The notes: generated by a model from the letters alone, not told the origin. DNA of 64,000 bases from Vibrio ostreicida (GCF_013074385.2 NZ_JABEYA020000011.1:1-64000), one strand, 5' to 3'. Positions 38,635 to 50,437 are shown, counted from the stretch's first letter. Numbers and translations are program-made.

Positions 38635-39459
38635 ATGGCTATTGTTAAATGTAAGCCGACTTCCCCTGGTCGTCGTCACGTCGTTAAAGTTGTTAACGCT
38701 GACCTACACAAGGGCAAGCCATACGCACCTCTTTTAGAGAAAAACTCTAAAAATGGTGGTCGTAACAACAACGGTCGTATTACAGTACGTCACATCGGCG
38801 GTGGTCATAAGCACCACTACCGTGTTATTGATTTCAAACGTACTAAAGACGGTATCCCAGCGAAAGTTGAGCGTCTTGAATACGATCCAAACCGTAGCGC
38901 TAACATCGCTCTAGTTCTGTACGCAGACGGTGAGCGTCGTTACATCCTAGCACCTAAAGGTGTTGCTGCTGGTGATGCTATCCAGTCTGGTGCTGATGCG
39001 CCAATCAAGGCCGGTAACACTCTACCAATGCGTAACATCCCAGTAGGTTCAACAGTACATAACGTTGAACTTAAGCCTGGTAAAGGTGGTCAGCTAGCTC
39101 GTTCTGCGGGTGCTTATGCTCAAATCGTCGCTCGCGACGGTGCATACGTCACTATCCGTCTACGTTCTGGCGAAATGCGTAAAGTTCTCTCTGAAGGCCG
39201 TGCAACAATCGGTGAAGTGGGTAACTCTGAGCATATGCTACGTGAACTTGGTAAAGCTGGTGCTAGCCGCTGGCGTGGTGTTCGTCCTACCGTTCGCGGT
39301 GTGGTAATGAACCCAGTTGACCACCCACACGGTGGTGGTGAAGGCCGTACATCTGGTGGCCGTCACCCAGTATCACCATGGGGTCAGCCAACTAAAGGCT
39401 TCAAGACTCGTAAGAACAAACGCACTGACAAGTACATCGTACGTCGTCGTAACAAGTAA
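38635..39459 (+). CDS. rplB: Ribosomal protein L2
   Basis: 274 residues. It is the large-subunit protein needed for subunit joining and peptidyl transfer; the conserved [12 protein letters not shown] loop near residue 229 is near the catalytic site. Highest conservation in the set, with strongly biased codon use. Confidence 0.98.
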   Translation: MAIVKCKPTSPGRRHVVKVVNADLHKGKPYAPLLEKNSKNGGRNNNGRITVRHIGGGHKHHYRVIDFKRTKDGIPAKVERLEYDPNRSANIALVLYADGERRYILAPKGVAAGDAIQSGADAPIKAGNTLPMRNIPVGSTVHNVELKPGKGGQLARSAGAYAQIVARDGAYVTIRLRSGEMRKVLSEGRATIGEVGNSEHMLRELGKAGASRWRGVRPTVRGVVMNPVDHPHGGGEGRTSGGRHPVSPWGQPTKGFKTRKNKRTDKYIVRRRNK

Positions 39460-39480
39460 TCTATTTAAAGAGGAATCGCC

Positions 39481-39759
39481 ATGCCACGTTCTCTCAAGAA
39501 AGGTCCATTTATCGACCTACACTTGCTGAAGAAGGTAGAGAAAGCGGTGGAAAGCGGAGACAAAAAGCCTATTAAGACTTGGTCCCGTCGTTCAATGATC
39601 ATCCCTACGATGATCGGTTTGACCATCGCTGTCCATAATGGTCGTCAGCACGTACCAGTATTTGTAACTGAAGAAATGATCGGTCACAAACTGGGTGAAT
39701 TCGCACCAACACGCACTTACCGCGGCCATGTCGTGGATAAGAAAGCGAAGAAGCGTTAA
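39481..39759 (+). CDS. rpsS: Ribosomal protein S19
   Basis: 92 residues; [21 protein letters not shown] and [36 protein letters not shown] are universal. 30S head protein beside S13 at the A-site side. GAGGAATCGCC precedes the start. Confidence 0.98.
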   Translation: MPRSLKKGPFIDLHLLKKVEKAVESGDKKPIKTWSRRSMIIPTMIGLTIAVHNGRQHVPVFVTEEMIGHKLGEFAPTRTYRGHVVDKKAKKR

Positions 39760-39769
39760 GGAGTAGATG

Positions 39770-40102
39770 ATGGAAGCACTAGCTAAACATAACTTTGCTC
39801 GCATTTCGCCTCAGAAAGCACGCTTAGTTGCGGATCAAATTCGTGGTAAATCTGTAGACCAGGCTCTAGAAATTCTAACGTTCAGCAACAAAAAAGCGGC
39901 TGAATTAGTGAAGAAAGTTCTTGAGTCAGCTATCGCTAACGCGGAGCACAATGAAGGCGCAGATATTGACGATCTAAGTGTCGCAAAAATCTTCGTAGAT
40001 GAAGGCCCGATCATGAAGCGTATTATGCCTCGTGCTAAAGGTCGTGCGGATCGTATCTTGAAGCGTTCAAGCCACATCACTGTTGTTGTAGCAGACGCTT
40101 GA
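39770..40102 (+). CDS. rplV: Ribosomal protein L22
   Basis: 110 residues. Its extended beta-hairpin lines the exit tunnel and is the site of macrolide resistance mutations (hairpin around [15 protein letters not shown]). ATG 39770 ([21 protein letters not shown]) fits the family; an ATG at 39767 directly before it is the alternative. Confidence 0.97.
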   Translation: MEALAKHNFARISPQKARLVADQIRGKSVDQALEILTFSNKKAAELVKKVLESAIANAEHNEGADIDDLSVAKIFVDEGPIMKRIMPRAKGRADRILKRSSHITVVVADA

Positions 40103-40119
40103 GACTAGGAGAGTAAGCA

Positions 40120-40818
40120 ATGGGTCAAAAAGTACATCCTAATGGTATTCGTCTAGGCATCGTTAAGCCTTGGAATGCTACATGGTTTGCTAACACCAAA
40201 GATTTCGCTGACAACCTAGACGGCGACTTCAAGGTACGTCAGTTCCTTACAAGCGAACTGAAAAAAGCATCTCTTTCACGCATCGTTATCGAGCGTCCTG
40301 CTAAGAGCATCCGTGTGACTATTCACACTGCTCGTCCAGGTGTTGTTATCGGTAAGAAAGGTGAAGATGTAGAGAAACTACGCACAGCTGTCGCAAAGAT
40401 TGCAGGTGTACCAGCGCAAATCAATATCGCTGAAGTACGTAAGCCTGAACTTGATGCACAGCTTGTTGGTGATAGCATCGCATCTCAGCTAGAGCGTCGT
40501 GTTATGTTCCGTCGTGCTATGAAGCGCGCGGTACAGAATGCTATGCGTCTAGGCGCTAAAGGTATCAAAGTAGAAGTAAGCGGTCGTCTTGGCGGCGCTG
40601 AAATTGCACGTTCTGAGTGGTATCGTGAAGGCCGTGTGCCTCTACACACTCTACGTGCTGACATTGATTACGCAACTTCTTCGGCTCACACCCAATACGG
40701 TGTGATCGGCATCAAAACTTGGATTTTCAAAGGTGAAATTCTAGGCGGTATGCCAGCAGCTAACGCTGTAGAGCCTAAAGGCGATAAGCCTAAGAAGCAG
40801 CGTAAAGGCCGTAAGTAA
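40120..40818 (+). CDS. rpsC: Ribosomal protein S3
   Basis: 232 residues with N-terminal KH domain ([20 protein letters not shown]), which contributes to the mRNA helicase activity at the entry channel. [13 protein letters not shown] is the family start. Lysine-rich tail. Confidence 0.98.
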   Translation: MGQKVHPNGIRLGIVKPWNATWFANTKDFADNLDGDFKVRQFLTSELKKASLSRIVIERPAKSIRVTIHTARPGVVIGKKGEDVEKLRTAVAKIAGVPAQINIAEVRKPELDAQLVGDSIASQLERRVMFRRAMKRAVQNAMRLGAKGIKVEVSGRLGGAEIARSEWYREGRVPLHTLRADIDYATSSAHTQYGVIGIKTWIFKGEILGGMPAANAVEPKGDKPKKQRKGRK

Positions 40819-40829
40819 GGAGTTGACAG

Positions 40830-41240
40830 ATGCTACAACCTAAACGTACTAAGTTCCGTAAGGTTCAGACAGGTCGTAACCGTGGTCTAGCTAAAGGTAC
40901 TGATGTAAGCTTCGGCGAATTCGGTCTTAAAGCTACTGGCCGTGGTCGTCTAACTGCTCGTCAAATCGAAGCGGCACGTCGTGCAATGACACGTCACGTT
41001 AAGCGTCAAGGTAAAATCTGGATCCGTGTGTTCCCAGATAAGCCTATCACAGAAAAACCACTTGAAGTTCGTCAGGGTAAGGGTAAAGGTAACGTTGAGT
41101 ACTGGGTAGCCCAAATCCAACCTGGAAAGGTAATGTACGAAATGGGTGGTGTACCTGAAGAATTGGCACGTGAAGCGTTCCGCCTAGCGGCTCGTAAACT
41201 GCCTTTCAAAACTACATTTGTAACTAAGCAGGTGATGTGA
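40830..41240 (+). CDS. rplP: Ribosomal protein L16
   Basis: 136 residues, as in E. coli. [19 protein letters not shown] and [23 protein letters not shown] are family marks. It binds A-site tRNA near the peptidyl transferase centre. Its stop overlaps the rpmC start by one base. Confidence 0.98.
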   Translation: MLQPKRTKFRKVQTGRNRGLAKGTDVSFGEFGLKATGRGRLTARQIEAARRAMTRHVKRQGKIWIRVFPDKPITEKPLEVRQGKGKGNVEYWVAQIQPGKVMYEMGGVPEELAREAFRLAARKLPFKTTFVTKQVM

Positions 41241-41431
41241 TGAACGCACAAGATCTACGCCAAAAAAGCGTTGAAGAGCTTAACACTGAGCTATTGAATT
41301 TGTTGCGCGAACAGTTCAACTTGCGTATGCAAGCGGCGACTGGTCAGCTACAGCAAACTCATACTCTGAAAGCTGTACGCCGTGATATCGCACGCGTGAA
41401 AACTGTTTTGACTGAGAAGGCAGACGCATAA
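41240..41431 (+). CDS. rpmC: Ribosomal protein L29
   Basis: 63 residues, a two-helix protein at the exit tunnel ([31 protein letters not shown]). The start is ATG 41240, one base inside the rplP stop; GTG 41237 is discounted. Overlaps rpsQ by one base. Confidence 0.97.
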   Translation: MNAQDLRQKSVEELNTELLNLLREQFNLRMQAATGQLQQTHTLKAVRRDIARVKTVLTEKADA

Positions 41432-41685
41432 TGAGCGAAGTAAAACGTACTCAACAAGGTCGTGTAGTTAGCGACAAGATGGACAAGTCTATCACTGTTG
41501 CTATCGAGCGCATGGTTAAACACCCTATTTACGGCAAGTTCGTAAAGCGCACGACTAAAGTACACGCACATGACGAAAACAACGAATGTGGCCTAGGCGA
41601 CAAAGTTGAAATCGCAGAGTGTCGTCCTCTGTCTAAGACTAAGTCTTGGGCATTGGTGAAAGTTGTAGAAAAAGCGAAAATTTAA
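41431..41685 (+). CDS. rpsQ: Ribosomal protein S17
   Basis: 84 residues, small OB-fold 30S protein ([31 protein letters not shown]). Overlaps rpmC by one base and ends the S10 operon before a terminator. Confidence 0.97.
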   Translation: MSEVKRTQQGRVVSDKMDKSITVAIERMVKHPIYGKFVKRTTKVHAHDENNECGLGDKVEIAECRPLSKTKSWALVKVVEKAKI

Positions 41686-41705
41686 TCTCGTTAGGTCTAC
41701 AGCGA

Positions 41706-41747
41706 AAGCGGCTCCAGAAAATATTTTGGGGCCGCTTATTTTTTGAC
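41706..41747 (+). terminator. S10 operon terminator
   Basis: AAGCGGC(T)CC / GG(G)GCCGCTT stem around AGAAAATATTTT, followed by TTTTTTG. Partial read-through into the spc operon is possible. Confidence 0.75.
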
Positions 41748-41767
41748 TACCCAAGCAACAAAAAGGG

Positions 41768-41776
41768 TGGTACAAT
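41768..41776 (+). promoter_or_regulatory. spc operon promoter (extended -10)
   Basis: TGGTACAAT is an extended -10 element. TTGACT at 41743 is too far (22 bases) to be an ideal -35. It lies about 70 bases before rplN, right after the S10 terminator, so a separate promoter for the spc operon is likely. Confidence 0.5.
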
Positions 41777-41847
41777 TCGCGTCCCTTTTAAAGAGGCAGC
41801 CCGACCCGTGAGGGTCTAGTTTTTTTTATATTTAGCGGAGCACTAAC

Positions 41848-42219
41848 ATGATCCAAATGCAAAGTATGCTGGACGCAGCTGATAACTCAGGCGCTCGCAG
41901 CGTAATGTGTATTAAGGTTCTGGGTGGCTCTCACCGTCGTTATGCACACATCGGTGACATCATTAAAGTTACTGTTAAGGAAGCAATTCCACGCGGTAAA
42001 GTTAAAAAAGGTGATGTACTGAAGGCGGTGGTAGTTCGCACCCGTAAAGGCGTACGTCGTCCAGACGGTTCTGTCATTCGCTTCGACCGTAATGCTTGTG
42101 TATTGTTAAACGACAACTCTGAGCAACCAATCGGTACACGTATCTTTGGTCCTGTGACACGTGAACTTCGTGGCGATAAGTTCATGAAGATCGTTTCACT
42201 GGCTCCAGAAGTTCTGTAA
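41848..42219 (+). CDS. rplN: Ribosomal protein L14
   Basis: 123 residues, first gene of the spc operon (L14-L24-L5-S14-S8-L6-L18-S5-L30-L15-SecY-L36). [27 protein letters not shown] is universal. 50S protein at the subunit interface. GCGGAGC precedes the start. Confidence 0.98.
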   Translation: MIQMQSMLDAADNSGARSVMCIKVLGGSHRRYAHIGDIIKVTVKEAIPRGKVKKGDVLKAVVVRTRKGVRRPDGSVIRFDRNACVLLNDNSEQPIGTRIFGPVTRELRGDKFMKIVSLAPEVL

Positions 42220-42232
42220 GGAGCACGTAAAG

Positions 42233-42550
42233 ATGGCAGCTAAAATCCGTCGTAATGACGAAGTGATCGTTCTTGCTGGTAAAGATAAAGGCAAGAAAGG
42301 TAAAGTAACTAAGGTCCTAGCAACTGGTAAAGTTATCGTTGAAGGTATCAACCTTGTTAAGAAACACCAAAAACCTGTTCCAGCCCTCGGCACCCAAGGT
42401 GGTATCGTAGAGCAGGAAGCGGCAATTGATGCTTCAAACTTGGCGATTTTCAACGCAGCTACTGGTAAAGCTGACCGTATCGGTTTCCGTTTTGAAGATG
42501 GTAAGAAAGTTCGTTTCTTTAAGTCTAATAACGAAATCGTTTCTAACTAA
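42233..42550 (+). CDS. rplX: Ribosomal protein L24
   Basis: 105 residues with an N-terminal KOW motif ([22 protein letters not shown]). It initiates 50S assembly and sits at the exit tunnel. Confidence 0.97.
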   Translation: MAAKIRRNDEVIVLAGKDKGKKGKVTKVLATGKVIVEGINLVKKHQKPVPALGTQGGIVEQEAAIDASNLAIFNAATGKADRIGFRFEDGKKVRFFKSNNEIVSN

Positions 42551-42574
42551 TTAGAAGTAATTTGGAGTTCTACT

Positions 42575-43114
42575 ATGGCGAAACTGCATGATTACTACAA
42601 GTCGTCTGTAGTCGCTGAGCTTACCAAAGAGTTCAGCTACACAAGCGTCATGCAAGTCCCTAGAATCGAGAAAATCACCCTTAACATGGGTGTTGGTGAA
42701 GCAATCAACGATAAGAAACTGCTAGAAAATGCAGCGTCTGATATGGCAACGATCTCTGGTCAGAAGCCACTTATCACAAAAGCGCGCAAATCTGTTGCAG
42801 GTTTCAAAATCCGCGAAGGCTACCCTATCGGTTGTAAAGTAACCTTGCGTGGCGAACGTATGTGGGATTTTCTTGAGCGTCTTATTAATATCGCTCTTCC
42901 ACGTGTACGTGATTTCCGTGGTGTTAGCGCTAAGTCTTTTGACGGACGCGGTAACTACAGCATGGGCGTTCGCGAGCAAATCATCTTCCCGGAAATTGAC
43001 TTTGATAAAGTTGATAGAGTACGCGGTCTAGACATCACTATTACGACGTCTGCTGGTACTGATGAGGAAGGCCGTGCTCTGCTGGCTGCCTTTAACTTCC
43101 CATTCCGCAAGTAA
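42575..43114 (+). CDS. rplE: Ribosomal protein L5
   Basis: 179 residues, binds 5S rRNA ([58 protein letters not shown]). Central protuberance protein, interacting with P-site tRNA. Confidence 0.98.
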   Translation: MAKLHDYYKSSVVAELTKEFSYTSVMQVPRIEKITLNMGVGEAINDKKLLENAASDMATISGQKPLITKARKSVAGFKIREGYPIGCKVTLRGERMWDFLERLINIALPRVRDFRGVSAKSFDGRGNYSMGVREQIIFPEIDFDKVDRVRGLDITITTSAGTDEEGRALLAAFNFPFRK

Positions 43115-43131
43115 GGTGAAGGGTTACTGTT

Positions 43132-43437
43132 ATGGCTAAAAATTCAATGAAAGCACGTGAAGTAAAACGTGCGAAGCTTGTTGCTAAGTTCGCTGAGAAG
43201 CGTTCTGCGCTAAAAGCAATCATTAGCGATGTAAACGCATCAGAAGAAGATCGTTGGAATGCGGTTCTAAAACTGCAATCTCTTCCACGTGATTCAAGTG
43301 CATCACGTCAGCGCAACCGTTGCAACCAAACTGGTCGCCCACACGGTTACCTACGTAAGTTCGGTCTAAGCCGTATTAAGGTTCGTGAAGCTTGCATGAA
43401 AGGCGAGATTCCGGGTCTTCGTAAGGCTAGCTGGTAA
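43132..43437 (+). CDS. rpsN: Ribosomal protein S14
   Basis: 101 residues, the long zinc-free form usual in Proteobacteria (no CxxC pairs; [31 protein letters not shown]). 30S head protein. Confidence 0.97.
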   Translation: MAKNSMKAREVKRAKLVAKFAEKRSALKAIISDVNASEEDRWNAVLKLQSLPRDSSASRQRNRCNQTGRPHGYLRKFGLSRIKVREACMKGEIPGLRKASW

Positions 43438-43466
43438 TTGCCACTTAATCATTTGGAGTAAATCAT

Positions 43467-43859
43467 ATGAGCATGCAAGATCCGATTTCGGATATGCTGA
43501 CCCGTATTCGTAACGGTCAGGCAGCAAATAAAGTTGCTGTTAAAATGCCTTCTTCAAAGCTTAAAGTTGCAATTGCTGCACTACTAAAAGCTGAAGGTTA
43601 CATCGTTGATTTCGCTGTTGAAGGCGACGTCAAACCTGAGCTAGAAGTTACTCTTAAGTACTTCCAAGCAAAACCAGTAATCGAGCAACTTAAACGTGTT
43701 TCTCGACCAGGTCTACGTGTTTACAAGAAGAAAGACAACCTTCCTTCTGTAATGGGTAGTCTTGGTATTGCTATCGTTTCAACTTCCAAGGGTCTGATGT
43801 CAGACCGCGCTGCCCGTAAAGCAGGTCTTGGCGGTGAAATCATCTGCTACGTAGCTTAA
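43467..43859 (+). CDS. rpsH: Ribosomal protein S8
   Basis: 130 residues ([23 protein letters not shown]-terminal [13 protein letters not shown]). It binds 16S helix 21 and, in E. coli, represses the spc operon by binding the mRNA around the rplE start. Confidence 0.98.
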   Translation: MSMQDPISDMLTRIRNGQAANKVAVKMPSSKLKVAIAALLKAEGYIVDFAVEGDVKPELEVTLKYFQAKPVIEQLKRVSRPGLRVYKKKDNLPSVMGSLGIAIVSTSKGLMSDRAARKAGLGGEIICYVA

Positions 43860-43872
43860 TAAGGAGTAGACT

Positions 43873-44406
43873 ATGTCTCGTGTTGCTAAAGCACCTGTCG
43901 CTATTCCAGCTGGCGTAGAGGTGAAACTAAACGGCCAAGAAGTTACTGTAAAAGGTGCGAAAGGCGAACTATCACGCGTTCTTAACGCTGCGGTAGTTGT
44001 AGCTCAGGAAGAAAATAATCTTACTTTCGGTCCACGCGATGGTGTTGCTAACGGTTGGGCTCAAGCAGGTACTGCTCGCGCTCTAGTTAACAACATGGTT
44101 GTTGGTGTTACTGAAGGCTTTACTAAGAAGCTGACTCTTAAAGGTGTTGGTTACCGTGCTGCTATGAAAGGCAACGCTGTAGGCCTAACACTAGGCTTCT
44201 CACACCCAGTTGAGCACGAGTTGCCAGCGGGTATTAAAGCCGAATGTCCAAGCCAAACTGAAATTGTGATCACCGGTTGTGATAAACAACTTGTTGGTCA
44301 GGTTGCGGCTGACATTCGTTCTTATCGTGAGCCTGAGCCTTATAAAGGCAAAGGTGTTCGTTACGCAGATGAAAATGTGCGTACTAAAGAAGCTAAGAAG
44401 AAGTAA
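43873..44406 (+). CDS. rplF: Ribosomal protein L6
   Basis: 177 residues, two RNP-like repeats; [32 protein letters not shown] and [21 protein letters not shown] are family. It sits near the GTPase-associated centre. Confidence 0.98.
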   Translation: MSRVAKAPVAIPAGVEVKLNGQEVTVKGAKGELSRVLNAAVVVAQEENNLTFGPRDGVANGWAQAGTARALVNNMVVGVTEGFTKKLTLKGVGYRAAMKGNAVGLTLGFSHPVEHELPAGIKAECPSQTEIVITGCDKQLVGQVAADIRSYREPEPYKGKGVRYADENVRTKEAKKK

Positions 44407-44415
44407 GGTAACACT

Positions 44416-44769
44416 ATGGATAAGAAAGCATCTCGCATCCGTCGTGCTACACGCGCACGTCGTAAGATTGCAGAACTGGGTGCAACTCGCCTAGTAGTAC
44501 ACCGTACTCCTCGTCACGTGTACGCTCAGGTTATCGCATCAAATGGCTCTGAGGTTATCGCAGCAGCTTCTACTGTAGAAAAAGCGATCCGTGAGCAAAT
44601 TAAGAACACTGGTAACATCGATGCAGCAAAAGCAATAGGTAAAGCTATTGCAGAACGCGCTCTTGAAAAAGGCGTAGCTTCAGTTGCATTTGATCGTTCT
44701 GGTTTCCAATACCACGGTCGAGTAGCGGCGCTAGCAGAATCTGCTCGCGAAGCTGGTCTGAAATTCTAA
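44416..44769 (+). CDS. rplR: Ribosomal protein L18
   Basis: 117 residues, 5S rRNA binding ([27 protein letters not shown]). Basic N-terminus. Confidence 0.98.
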   Translation: MDKKASRIRRATRARRKIAELGATRLVVHRTPRHVYAQVIASNGSEVIAAASTVEKAIREQIKNTGNIDAAKAIGKAIAERALEKGVASVAFDRSGFQYHGRVAALAESAREAGLKF

Positions 44770-44783
44770 GGTAGGGTTGATCG

Positions 44784-45287
44784 ATGGCTAAAGAACAACA
44801 AGTTCAAGCGAATGATTTGCAAGAAAAGCTAATCGCCGTTAACCGTGTTTCTAAAACGGTTAAAGGTGGTCGAATCATGAGCTTTACTGCACTAACAGTA
44901 GTTGGTGACGGTAACGGTCGCGTAGGTTTCGGTTACGGCAAAGCTCGTGAAGTACCTGCAGCGATTCAAAAAGCAATGGAAAAAGCGCGTCGCAATATGA
45001 CGACGATCGCTTTAAACGAAGGCACTCTTTTCCACCCGGTAAAAGGTCGCCACTCGGGCTCTAAAGTTTACATGCAGCAGGCTGCAGAAGGTACGGGCGT
45101 TATCGCAGGTGGTGCGATGCGTGCAGTACTAGAAGTAGCAGGTGTACATAACGTACTATCTAAAGCATACGGTTCTACGAACCCTATCAACATCGTTCGT
45201 GCTACGATCGATGCGCTAGGTAGCATGAAGTCGCCAGAAATGGTTGCTGCTAAACGTGGTCTAACTGTTGAATCTATTTCGGAGTAA
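44784..45287 (+). CDS. rpsE: Ribosomal protein S5
   Basis: 167 residues ([51 protein letters not shown]). Decoding fidelity; the spectinomycin loop is in VSKTVKGGR. Confidence 0.98.
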   Translation: MAKEQQVQANDLQEKLIAVNRVSKTVKGGRIMSFTALTVVGDGNGRVGFGYGKAREVPAAIQKAMEKARRNMTTIALNEGTLFHPVKGRHSGSKVYMQQAAEGTGVIAGGAMRAVLEVAGVHNVLSKAYGSTNPINIVRATIDALGSMKSPEMVAAKRGLTVESISE

Positions 45288-45294
45288 GAACACG

Positions 45295-45471
45295 ATGGCA
45301 ACTATTAAAGTTACTCAAACTAAAAGCTCAATCGGTCGCCTACCTAAGCACAAAGCGTGCTTGAAAGGTTTGGGCCTTCGTAAAATAAACCACACTGTAG
45401 AACTTGAAGATACACCGTGTATTCGCGGCATGATCAACAAAGTTTTCTACATGGTTAAAGTTGAGGAGTAA
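45295..45471 (+). CDS. rpmD: Ribosomal protein L30
   Basis: 58 residues ([35 protein letters not shown]). The start is ATG 45295; the longer frame from 45268 overlaps rpsE and is not used. Confidence 0.97.
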   Translation: MATIKVTQTKSSIGRLPKHKACLKGLGLRKINHTVELEDTPCIRGMINKVFYMVKVEE

Positions 45472-45476
45472 TCAGA

Positions 45477-45911
45477 ATGCGTTTGAATACTCTATCACCG
45501 GCTGCGGGTTCTAAGCCTTCTGCGAAGCGCGTAGGTCGTGGTATCGGTTCTGGCCTTGGTAAAACCGGTGGTCGTGGCCACAAAGGTCAAAAATCACGTT
45601 CTGGCGGCAGTGTCCGTCCAGGTTTTGAAGGCGGTCAAATGCCTTTGAAACAGCGTCTACCTAAGTTCGGCTTCACATCTCGTAAGAGTCTAGTGTCTGC
45701 TGAAGTTCGTCTAGCTGAGCTAGCGAAAGTTACAGGTGACGTCGTTGATCTAAACAGTCTTAAAGCGGCTAACGTTATCACTAAGAACATCGAATTTGTT
45801 AAAGTTGTTCTTTCTGGTGAAGTTAACAAAGCGATGACTGTGAAAGGTCTACGCGTGACTAAAGGCGCTAAAGCTGCAATCGAAGCTGCAGGCGGTAAAA
45901 TCGAGGAATAA
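45477..45911 (+). CDS. rplO: Ribosomal protein L15
   Basis: 144 residues with the glycine-rich arm [38 protein letters not shown]. Late 50S assembly. Confidence 0.98.
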   Translation: MRLNTLSPAAGSKPSAKRVGRGIGSGLGKTGGRGHKGQKSRSGGSVRPGFEGGQMPLKQRLPKFGFTSRKSLVSAEVRLAELAKVTGDVVDLNSLKAANVITKNIEFVKVVLSGEVNKAMTVKGLRVTKGAKAAIEAAGGKIEE

Positions 45912-45931
45912 TCTCGAGGAACGAGGTACAG

Positions 45932-47266
45932 ATGGCTAAGAAACCAGGACAAGATTTTCGTAGTGCTCAGAGCGGCTTAAGTGAACTGAAGTCGCGCTTG
46001 TTATTCGTAATTGGTGCACTTTTAGTATTCCGAGCCGGCTCTTTTGTGCCGATTCCTGGTATTGACGCTGCTGTACTTGCCGAGTTGTTCGACCAGCAAA
46101 AAGGTACCATCGTAGAAATGTTTAACATGTTCTCCGGTGGTGCTCTTGAGCGTGCATCTATATTAGCGTTGGGCATCATGCCGTATATTTCGGCATCGAT
46201 TGTTGTCCAACTGCTAACTGTAGTTCATCCAGCGTTAGCTGAACTCAAAAAAGAGGGTGAAGCAGGCCGTCGTAAGATAAGCCAATATACACGCTATGGC
46301 ACGCTTGTACTTGCAACATTTCAGGCTATAGGTATTGCAACTGGCTTACCAAACATGGTCAATAATTTGGTTGTTATCGACCAAACCATGTTTACGCTAA
46401 TTGCTACCGTAAGTTTAGTAACCGGTACCATGTTCCTAATGTGGTTAGGTGAACAAATTACAGAGCGTGGAATTGGTAACGGAATTTCGTTACTGATTTT
46501 TGCAGGTATTGTTGCGGGATTGCCTTCTGCAATCGGTCAAACAATCGAGCAAGCGCGTCAAGGTGAATTGCATGTACTTCTTCTGTTGTTGATTGCTGTG
46601 CTTTCGTTTGCAGTTATTTACTTCGTAGTTTTCATGGAGCGTGGTCAACGTCGAATCGTCGTTAACTATGCAAAGCGTCAACAAGGTCGTAAAGTTTTTG
46701 CTGCGCAAAGTACGCATTTGCCGCTTAAGATTAATATGGCAGGTGTAATACCAGCAATCTTTGCTTCGAGCATTATCTTGTTCCCAGGAACATTGGCTCA
46801 GTGGTTTGGCCAAAATGGTGAGAGCAGCGCGTTCGGTTGGTTAACTGACGTGTCTTTGGCTCTTAGCCCAGGTCAGCCATTGTATGTAATGCTTTATGCA
46901 GCAGCGATTATTTTCTTCTGTTTCTTCTATACGGCGTTGGTATTCAACCCGAGAGAGACAGCAGATAACCTGAAGAAGTCCGGTGCATTCGTACCCGGCA
47001 TCCGCCCAGGTGAGCAGACAGCGAAATACATTGATAAAGTAATGACGCGATTAACCCTAGCGGGTGCGTTGTATATTACCTTTATCTGTCTGATTCCTGA
47101 GTTCATGATGGTCGCTTGGAACGTAAGGTTCTACTTCGGCGGCACATCACTGCTTATTGTAGTGGTTGTTATCATGGACTTTATGGCACAGGTACAGACT
47201 CATATGATGTCCCAACAGTATGATTCTGTGTTGAAAAAGGCAAACCTGAAGGCTAGTAGCCGTTAA
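45932..47266 (+). CDS. secY: Preprotein translocase subunit SecY
   Basis: 444 residues, ten membrane segments, main channel of the Sec translocon with SecE and SecG. FVPIPGID (plug region), [20 protein letters not shown] loop and [31 protein letters not shown] are diagnostic. Conventional position between rplO and rpmJ. Confidence 0.98.
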   Translation: MAKKPGQDFRSAQSGLSELKSRLLFVIGALLVFRAGSFVPIPGIDAAVLAELFDQQKGTIVEMFNMFSGGALERASILALGIMPYISASIVVQLLTVVHPALAELKKEGEAGRRKISQYTRYGTLVLATFQAIGIATGLPNMVNNLVVIDQTMFTLIATVSLVTGTMFLMWLGEQITERGIGNGISLLIFAGIVAGLPSAIGQTIEQARQGELHVLLLLLIAVLSFAVIYFVVFMERGQRRIVVNYAKRQQGRKVFAAQSTHLPLKINMAGVIPAIFASSIILFPGTLAQWFGQNGESSAFGWLTDVSLALSPGQPLYVMLYAAAIIFFCFFYTALVFNPRETADNLKKSGAFVPGIRPGEQTAKYIDKVMTRLTLAGALYITFICLIPEFMMVAWNVRFYFGGTSLLIVVVVIMDFMAQVQTHMMSQQYDSVLKKANLKASSR

Positions 47267-47293
47267 TTTAGGTTTCATTTACGGAGTTTAGCA

Positions 47294-47407
47294 ATGAAAG
47301 TTCGTGCTTCCGTTAAAAAAATCTGCCGTAACTGTAAAGTTATCAAGCGTAACGGTGTCGTTCGCGTGATTTGCAGTGAGCCAAAGCACAAACAGCGCCA
47401 AGGCTAA
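47294..47407 (+). CDS. rpmJ: Ribosomal protein L36, zinc-binding form
   Basis: 37 residues, missed by length filters: [18 protein letters not shown], ending KHKQRQG. Cys11, Cys14, Cys27 and His32 bind zinc, so it is the C+ paralogue; a zinc-free copy is usually encoded elsewhere and controlled by Zur (a zur gene lies at 62348). Last gene of the spc operon, 27 bases after secY. Confidence 0.95.
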
Positions 47408-47433
47408 ATAGCAGAAATTTTTACTTGAAATAT

Positions 47434-47470
47434 AAGGTAGCGTCGAGTATTCTCCTCGGCCTACCTTTTG
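47434..47470 (+). terminator. Hairpin after rpmJ
   Basis: AAGGTAG/CTACCTT stem closed by an inner CGAG/CTCG stem, followed by TTTTG. Probably a weak terminator or attenuator between the spc and alpha operons. Confidence 0.65.
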
Positions 47471-47486
47471 CGTGCAAAAGAAGTAG

Positions 47487-47575
47487 TAATCCACAGCGTA
47501 TCCTAAACGGGCTTTGCTGTGGCTAATTCTTTTATGAAACACTAGGAGTGAATAATGGCCCGTATTGCAGGCATT
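47487..47575 (+). promoter_or_regulatory. Alpha operon leader, S4-binding pseudoknot (Alpha_RBS-like)
   Basis: CCACAGC (47491) pairs with GCTGTGG (to 47522) around TATCCTAAACGGGCTT, very like the E. coli alpha leader (GAGUAUCC...ACGGGCUUU), and the sequence runs to the rpsM start TAATGGCCCGTATTGCAGGC. In E. coli, S4 binds this pseudoknot and represses translation of rpsM-rpsK-rpsD-rplQ. Confidence 0.75.
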
Positions 47576-47911
47576 AACATTCCTGATCAAAAACATGCTG
47601 TAATCGCACTTACTGCGATCTACGGCATCGGCAAGACTCGTTCTCAGTCAATCTTGGCTGACGTGGGTATTGCTGAAGATGTTAAGATCAGTGAACTAAC
47701 TGAAGATCAGATCGATCAACTGCGTGATGGTGTAGCTAAATACACTGTGGAAGGTGATCTACGTCGTGAAGTCTCAATGAACATCAAGCGTCTTATGGAC
47801 CTTGGCTGTTACCGCGGTCTTCGTCATCGTCGCAGTCTACCACTACGTGGACAGCGTACTAAAACCAACGCTCGCACCCGTAAGGGTCCGCGTAAGCCGA
47901 TCAAGAAATAA
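47555..47911 (+). CDS. rpsM: Ribosomal protein S13
   Basis: 118 residues ([30 protein letters not shown] and C-terminal [21 protein letters not shown]). 30S head, contacts P-site tRNA. First gene of the alpha operon. The leader pseudoknot covers its ribosome binding site. Confidence 0.98.
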   Translation: MARIAGINIPDQKHAVIALTAIYGIGKTRSQSILADVGIAEDVKISELTEDQIDQLRDGVAKYTVEGDLRREVSMNIKRLMDLGCYRGLRHRRSLPLRGQRTKTNARTRKGPRKPIKK

Positions 47912-47923
47912 TCGGGAAGGTAG

Positions 47924-48319
<396 letters not shown>

Positions 48320-48346
48320 CGTTTCTAGGATAATTGGAGAAAGATC

Positions 48347-48967
48347 ATGGCAAGATATTTGGGTCCTAAGCTGAAGCTTAGCCGTCGTGAAGGCACTGAC
48401 TTATTCCTTAAGTCTGGTGTTCGTGCGATCGATACCAAGTGTAAAATTGATAACGCACCAGGTGTACACGGCGCTCGTCGCGGTCGTCTATCTGAATATG
48501 GCGTTCAGCTTCGTGAGAAGCAAAAAGTACGTCGTATGTACGGCGTTCTAGAAAAACAATTCCGTAACTACTATAAAGATGCTGCACGTCTTAAAGGCAA
48601 CACAGGTGAAAACCTACTTCAACTTCTTGAAGGTCGTCTTGATAACGTAGTTTACCGCATGGGCTTTGGCGCAACTCGCGCAGAAGCACGTCAGCTAGTT
48701 AGCCATAAAGCTATCCTAGTTAACGGTAAAGTTGTAAACGTTCCTTCTTTCAAAGTAGCGGCTAACGATGTTGTTTCTATCCGCGAGAAAGCTAAACAGC
48801 AATCTCGTATTAAAGCGGCTCTAGAAGTTGCTGAACAACGCGAAAAACCAACTTGGATTGAAGTAGATGCTGGTAAGATGGAAGCCACGTTCAAGCGTAT
48901 GCCTGAGCGTTCAGATCTGTCTGCTGACATCAACGAACAACTGATCGTCGAACTTTACTCTAAGTAA
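48347..48967 (+). CDS. rpsD: Ribosomal protein S4
   Basis: 206 residues with an S4 RNA-binding domain ([35 protein letters not shown]). A primary 16S binder and the translational repressor of the alpha operon through the leader pseudoknot upstream. Confidence 0.98.
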   Translation: MARYLGPKLKLSRREGTDLFLKSGVRAIDTKCKIDNAPGVHGARRGRLSEYGVQLREKQKVRRMYGVLEKQFRNYYKDAARLKGNTGENLLQLLEGRLDNVVYRMGFGATRAEARQLVSHKAILVNGKVVNVPSFKVAANDVVSIREKAKQQSRIKAALEVAEQREKPTWIEVDAGKMEATFKRMPERSDLSADINEQLIVELYSK

Positions 48968-48991
48968 GGTTTAAACTAAAGAGAGGACACA

Positions 48992-49984
48992 ATGCAGGGT
49001 TCTGTAACAGAATTTCTTAAGCCACGTCTCGTTGACATCGAACAAGTCAGCACGACACACGCAAAAGTAACTCTTGAGCCATTAGAGCGTGGCTTTGGTC
49101 ACACTCTAGGTAATGCACTTCGCCGCATTCTTCTATCTTCTATGCCAGGTTGTGCTGTCACAGAAGTAGAGATTGAAGGCGTTCTGCACGAGTACAGTAC
49201 AAAGGAAGGCGTTCAGGAAGATATTCTTGAAATTCTTCTAAACCTTAAAGGTTTGGCTGTGCGCGTTGCTGAAGGCAAAGATGAAGTGTTTATTACGCTT
49301 AACAAATCAGGCTCGGGCCCTGTGGTTGCAGGTGACATCACCCATGATGGTGATGTAGAGATCACTAACCCAGAACACGTTATTTGTCACCTAACGGATG
49401 GCAACGCTGAGATCGCTATGCGCATCAAAGTTGAACGTGGTCGCGGTTATGTTCCAGCTTCCGCTCGTATCCATACTGAAGAAGATGAGCGTCCTATTGG
49501 TCGCCTACTGGTTGACGCTACGTACAGCCCAGTAGATAAGATTGCTTATTCTGTTGAAGCCGCTCGTGTAGAGCAGCGTACAGATTTAGACAAGCTTGTC
49601 ATCGATATGGAAACGAACGGTACTCTTGACCCTGAGGAAGCCATCCGCCGTGCAGCGACTATTTTAGCTGAACAGTTGGATGCATTCGTAGATCTTCGTG
49701 ATGTACGTGTTCCTGAGGAGAAAGAAGAGAAGCCAGAATTCGATCCTATCCTACTGCGTCCTGTAGACGATCTTGAACTAACAGTTCGCTCTGCTAACTG
49801 TTTGAAAGCAGAAGCGATTCACTACATCGGTGATCTTGTGCAGCGTACTGAGGTTGAGCTACTTAAAACGCCAAACCTTGGTAAGAAATCTCTTACAGAG
49901 ATTAAAGACGTGCTTGCATCACGTGGTTTGTCTCTAGGCATGCGTCTAGAAAACTGGCCACCAGCGTCTATTGCTGAAGATTAA
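48992..49984 (+). CDS. rpoA: RNA polymerase alpha subunit
   Basis: 330 residues (E. coli 329). N-terminal dimerisation domain ([39 protein letters not shown]) and C-terminal DNA- and activator-binding domain with helix-hairpin ([52 protein letters not shown]). Contact partner of CRP, which is also in the window. Confidence 0.98.
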   Translation: MQGSVTEFLKPRLVDIEQVSTTHAKVTLEPLERGFGHTLGNALRRILLSSMPGCAVTEVEIEGVLHEYSTKEGVQEDILEILLNLKGLAVRVAEGKDEVFITLNKSGSGPVVAGDITHDGDVEITNPEHVICHLTDGNAEIAMRIKVERGRGYVPASARIHTEEDERPIGRLLVDATYSPVDKIAYSVEAARVEQRTDLDKLVIDMETNGTLDPEEAIRRAATILAEQLDAFVDLRDVRVPEEKEEKPEFDPILLRPVDDLELTVRSANCLKAEAIHYIGDLVQRTEVELLKTPNLGKKSLTEIKDVLASRGLSLGMRLENWPPASIAED

Positions 49985-50010
49985 TCGATAATAGTTAGAA
50001 GGATTAGGTC

Positions 50011-50391
50011 ATGCGCCATCGTAAGAGTGGTCGTCAACTCAACCGCAATAGCTCGCATCGTAAAGCGATGTTCAGCAACATGGCTAGCTCTCTTGTTCGT
50101 CACGAAGTTATTAAAACTACCGTGCCAAAAGCAAAAGAACTACGTCGCGTAATTGAGCCTTTGATTACACTAGCTAAGACTGACAGTGTTGCTAACCGTC
50201 GTCTTGCATTTGCACGTACTCGTGATAAAGAAGTAGTTGCAAAACTATTCAACGAACTAGGTCCACGTTTTTCTGCTCGTCAGGGCGGTTACACTCGTAT
50301 CCTAAAAGCTGGCTTCCGTGCTGGTGATAAAGCTCCAATGGCTTTCATTGAGCTTGTTGATCGCCCAGCTGCTGAAGAAGCTGCTGAGTAA
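50011..50391 (+). CDS. rplQ: Ribosomal protein L17
   Basis: 126 residues ([47 protein letters not shown]). Exit-tunnel rim protein. Last gene of the alpha operon, followed by two terminators. Confidence 0.98.
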   Translation: MRHRKSGRQLNRNSSHRKAMFSNMASSLVRHEVIKTTVPKAKELRRVIEPLITLAKTDSVANRRLAFARTRDKEVVAKLFNELGPRFSARQGGYTRILKAGFRAGDKAPMAFIELVDRPAAEEAAE

Positions 50392-50406
50392 TCAGTTCGT
50401 AAGAAT

Positions 50407-50437
50407 AAAAAGGCCGAGCGAAAGCTCGGCCTTTTTT
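50407..50437 (+). terminator. Alpha operon terminator
   Basis: AAGGCCGAGC/GCTCGGCCTT with a four-base loop and T6 tail. Confidence 0.92.

Noticed and set aside
41743..41776. TTGACT as the -35 of the spc promoter
   Set aside because: The spacer to TACAAT would be 22 bases, too long for sigma 70; the extended -10 is used as evidence instead.
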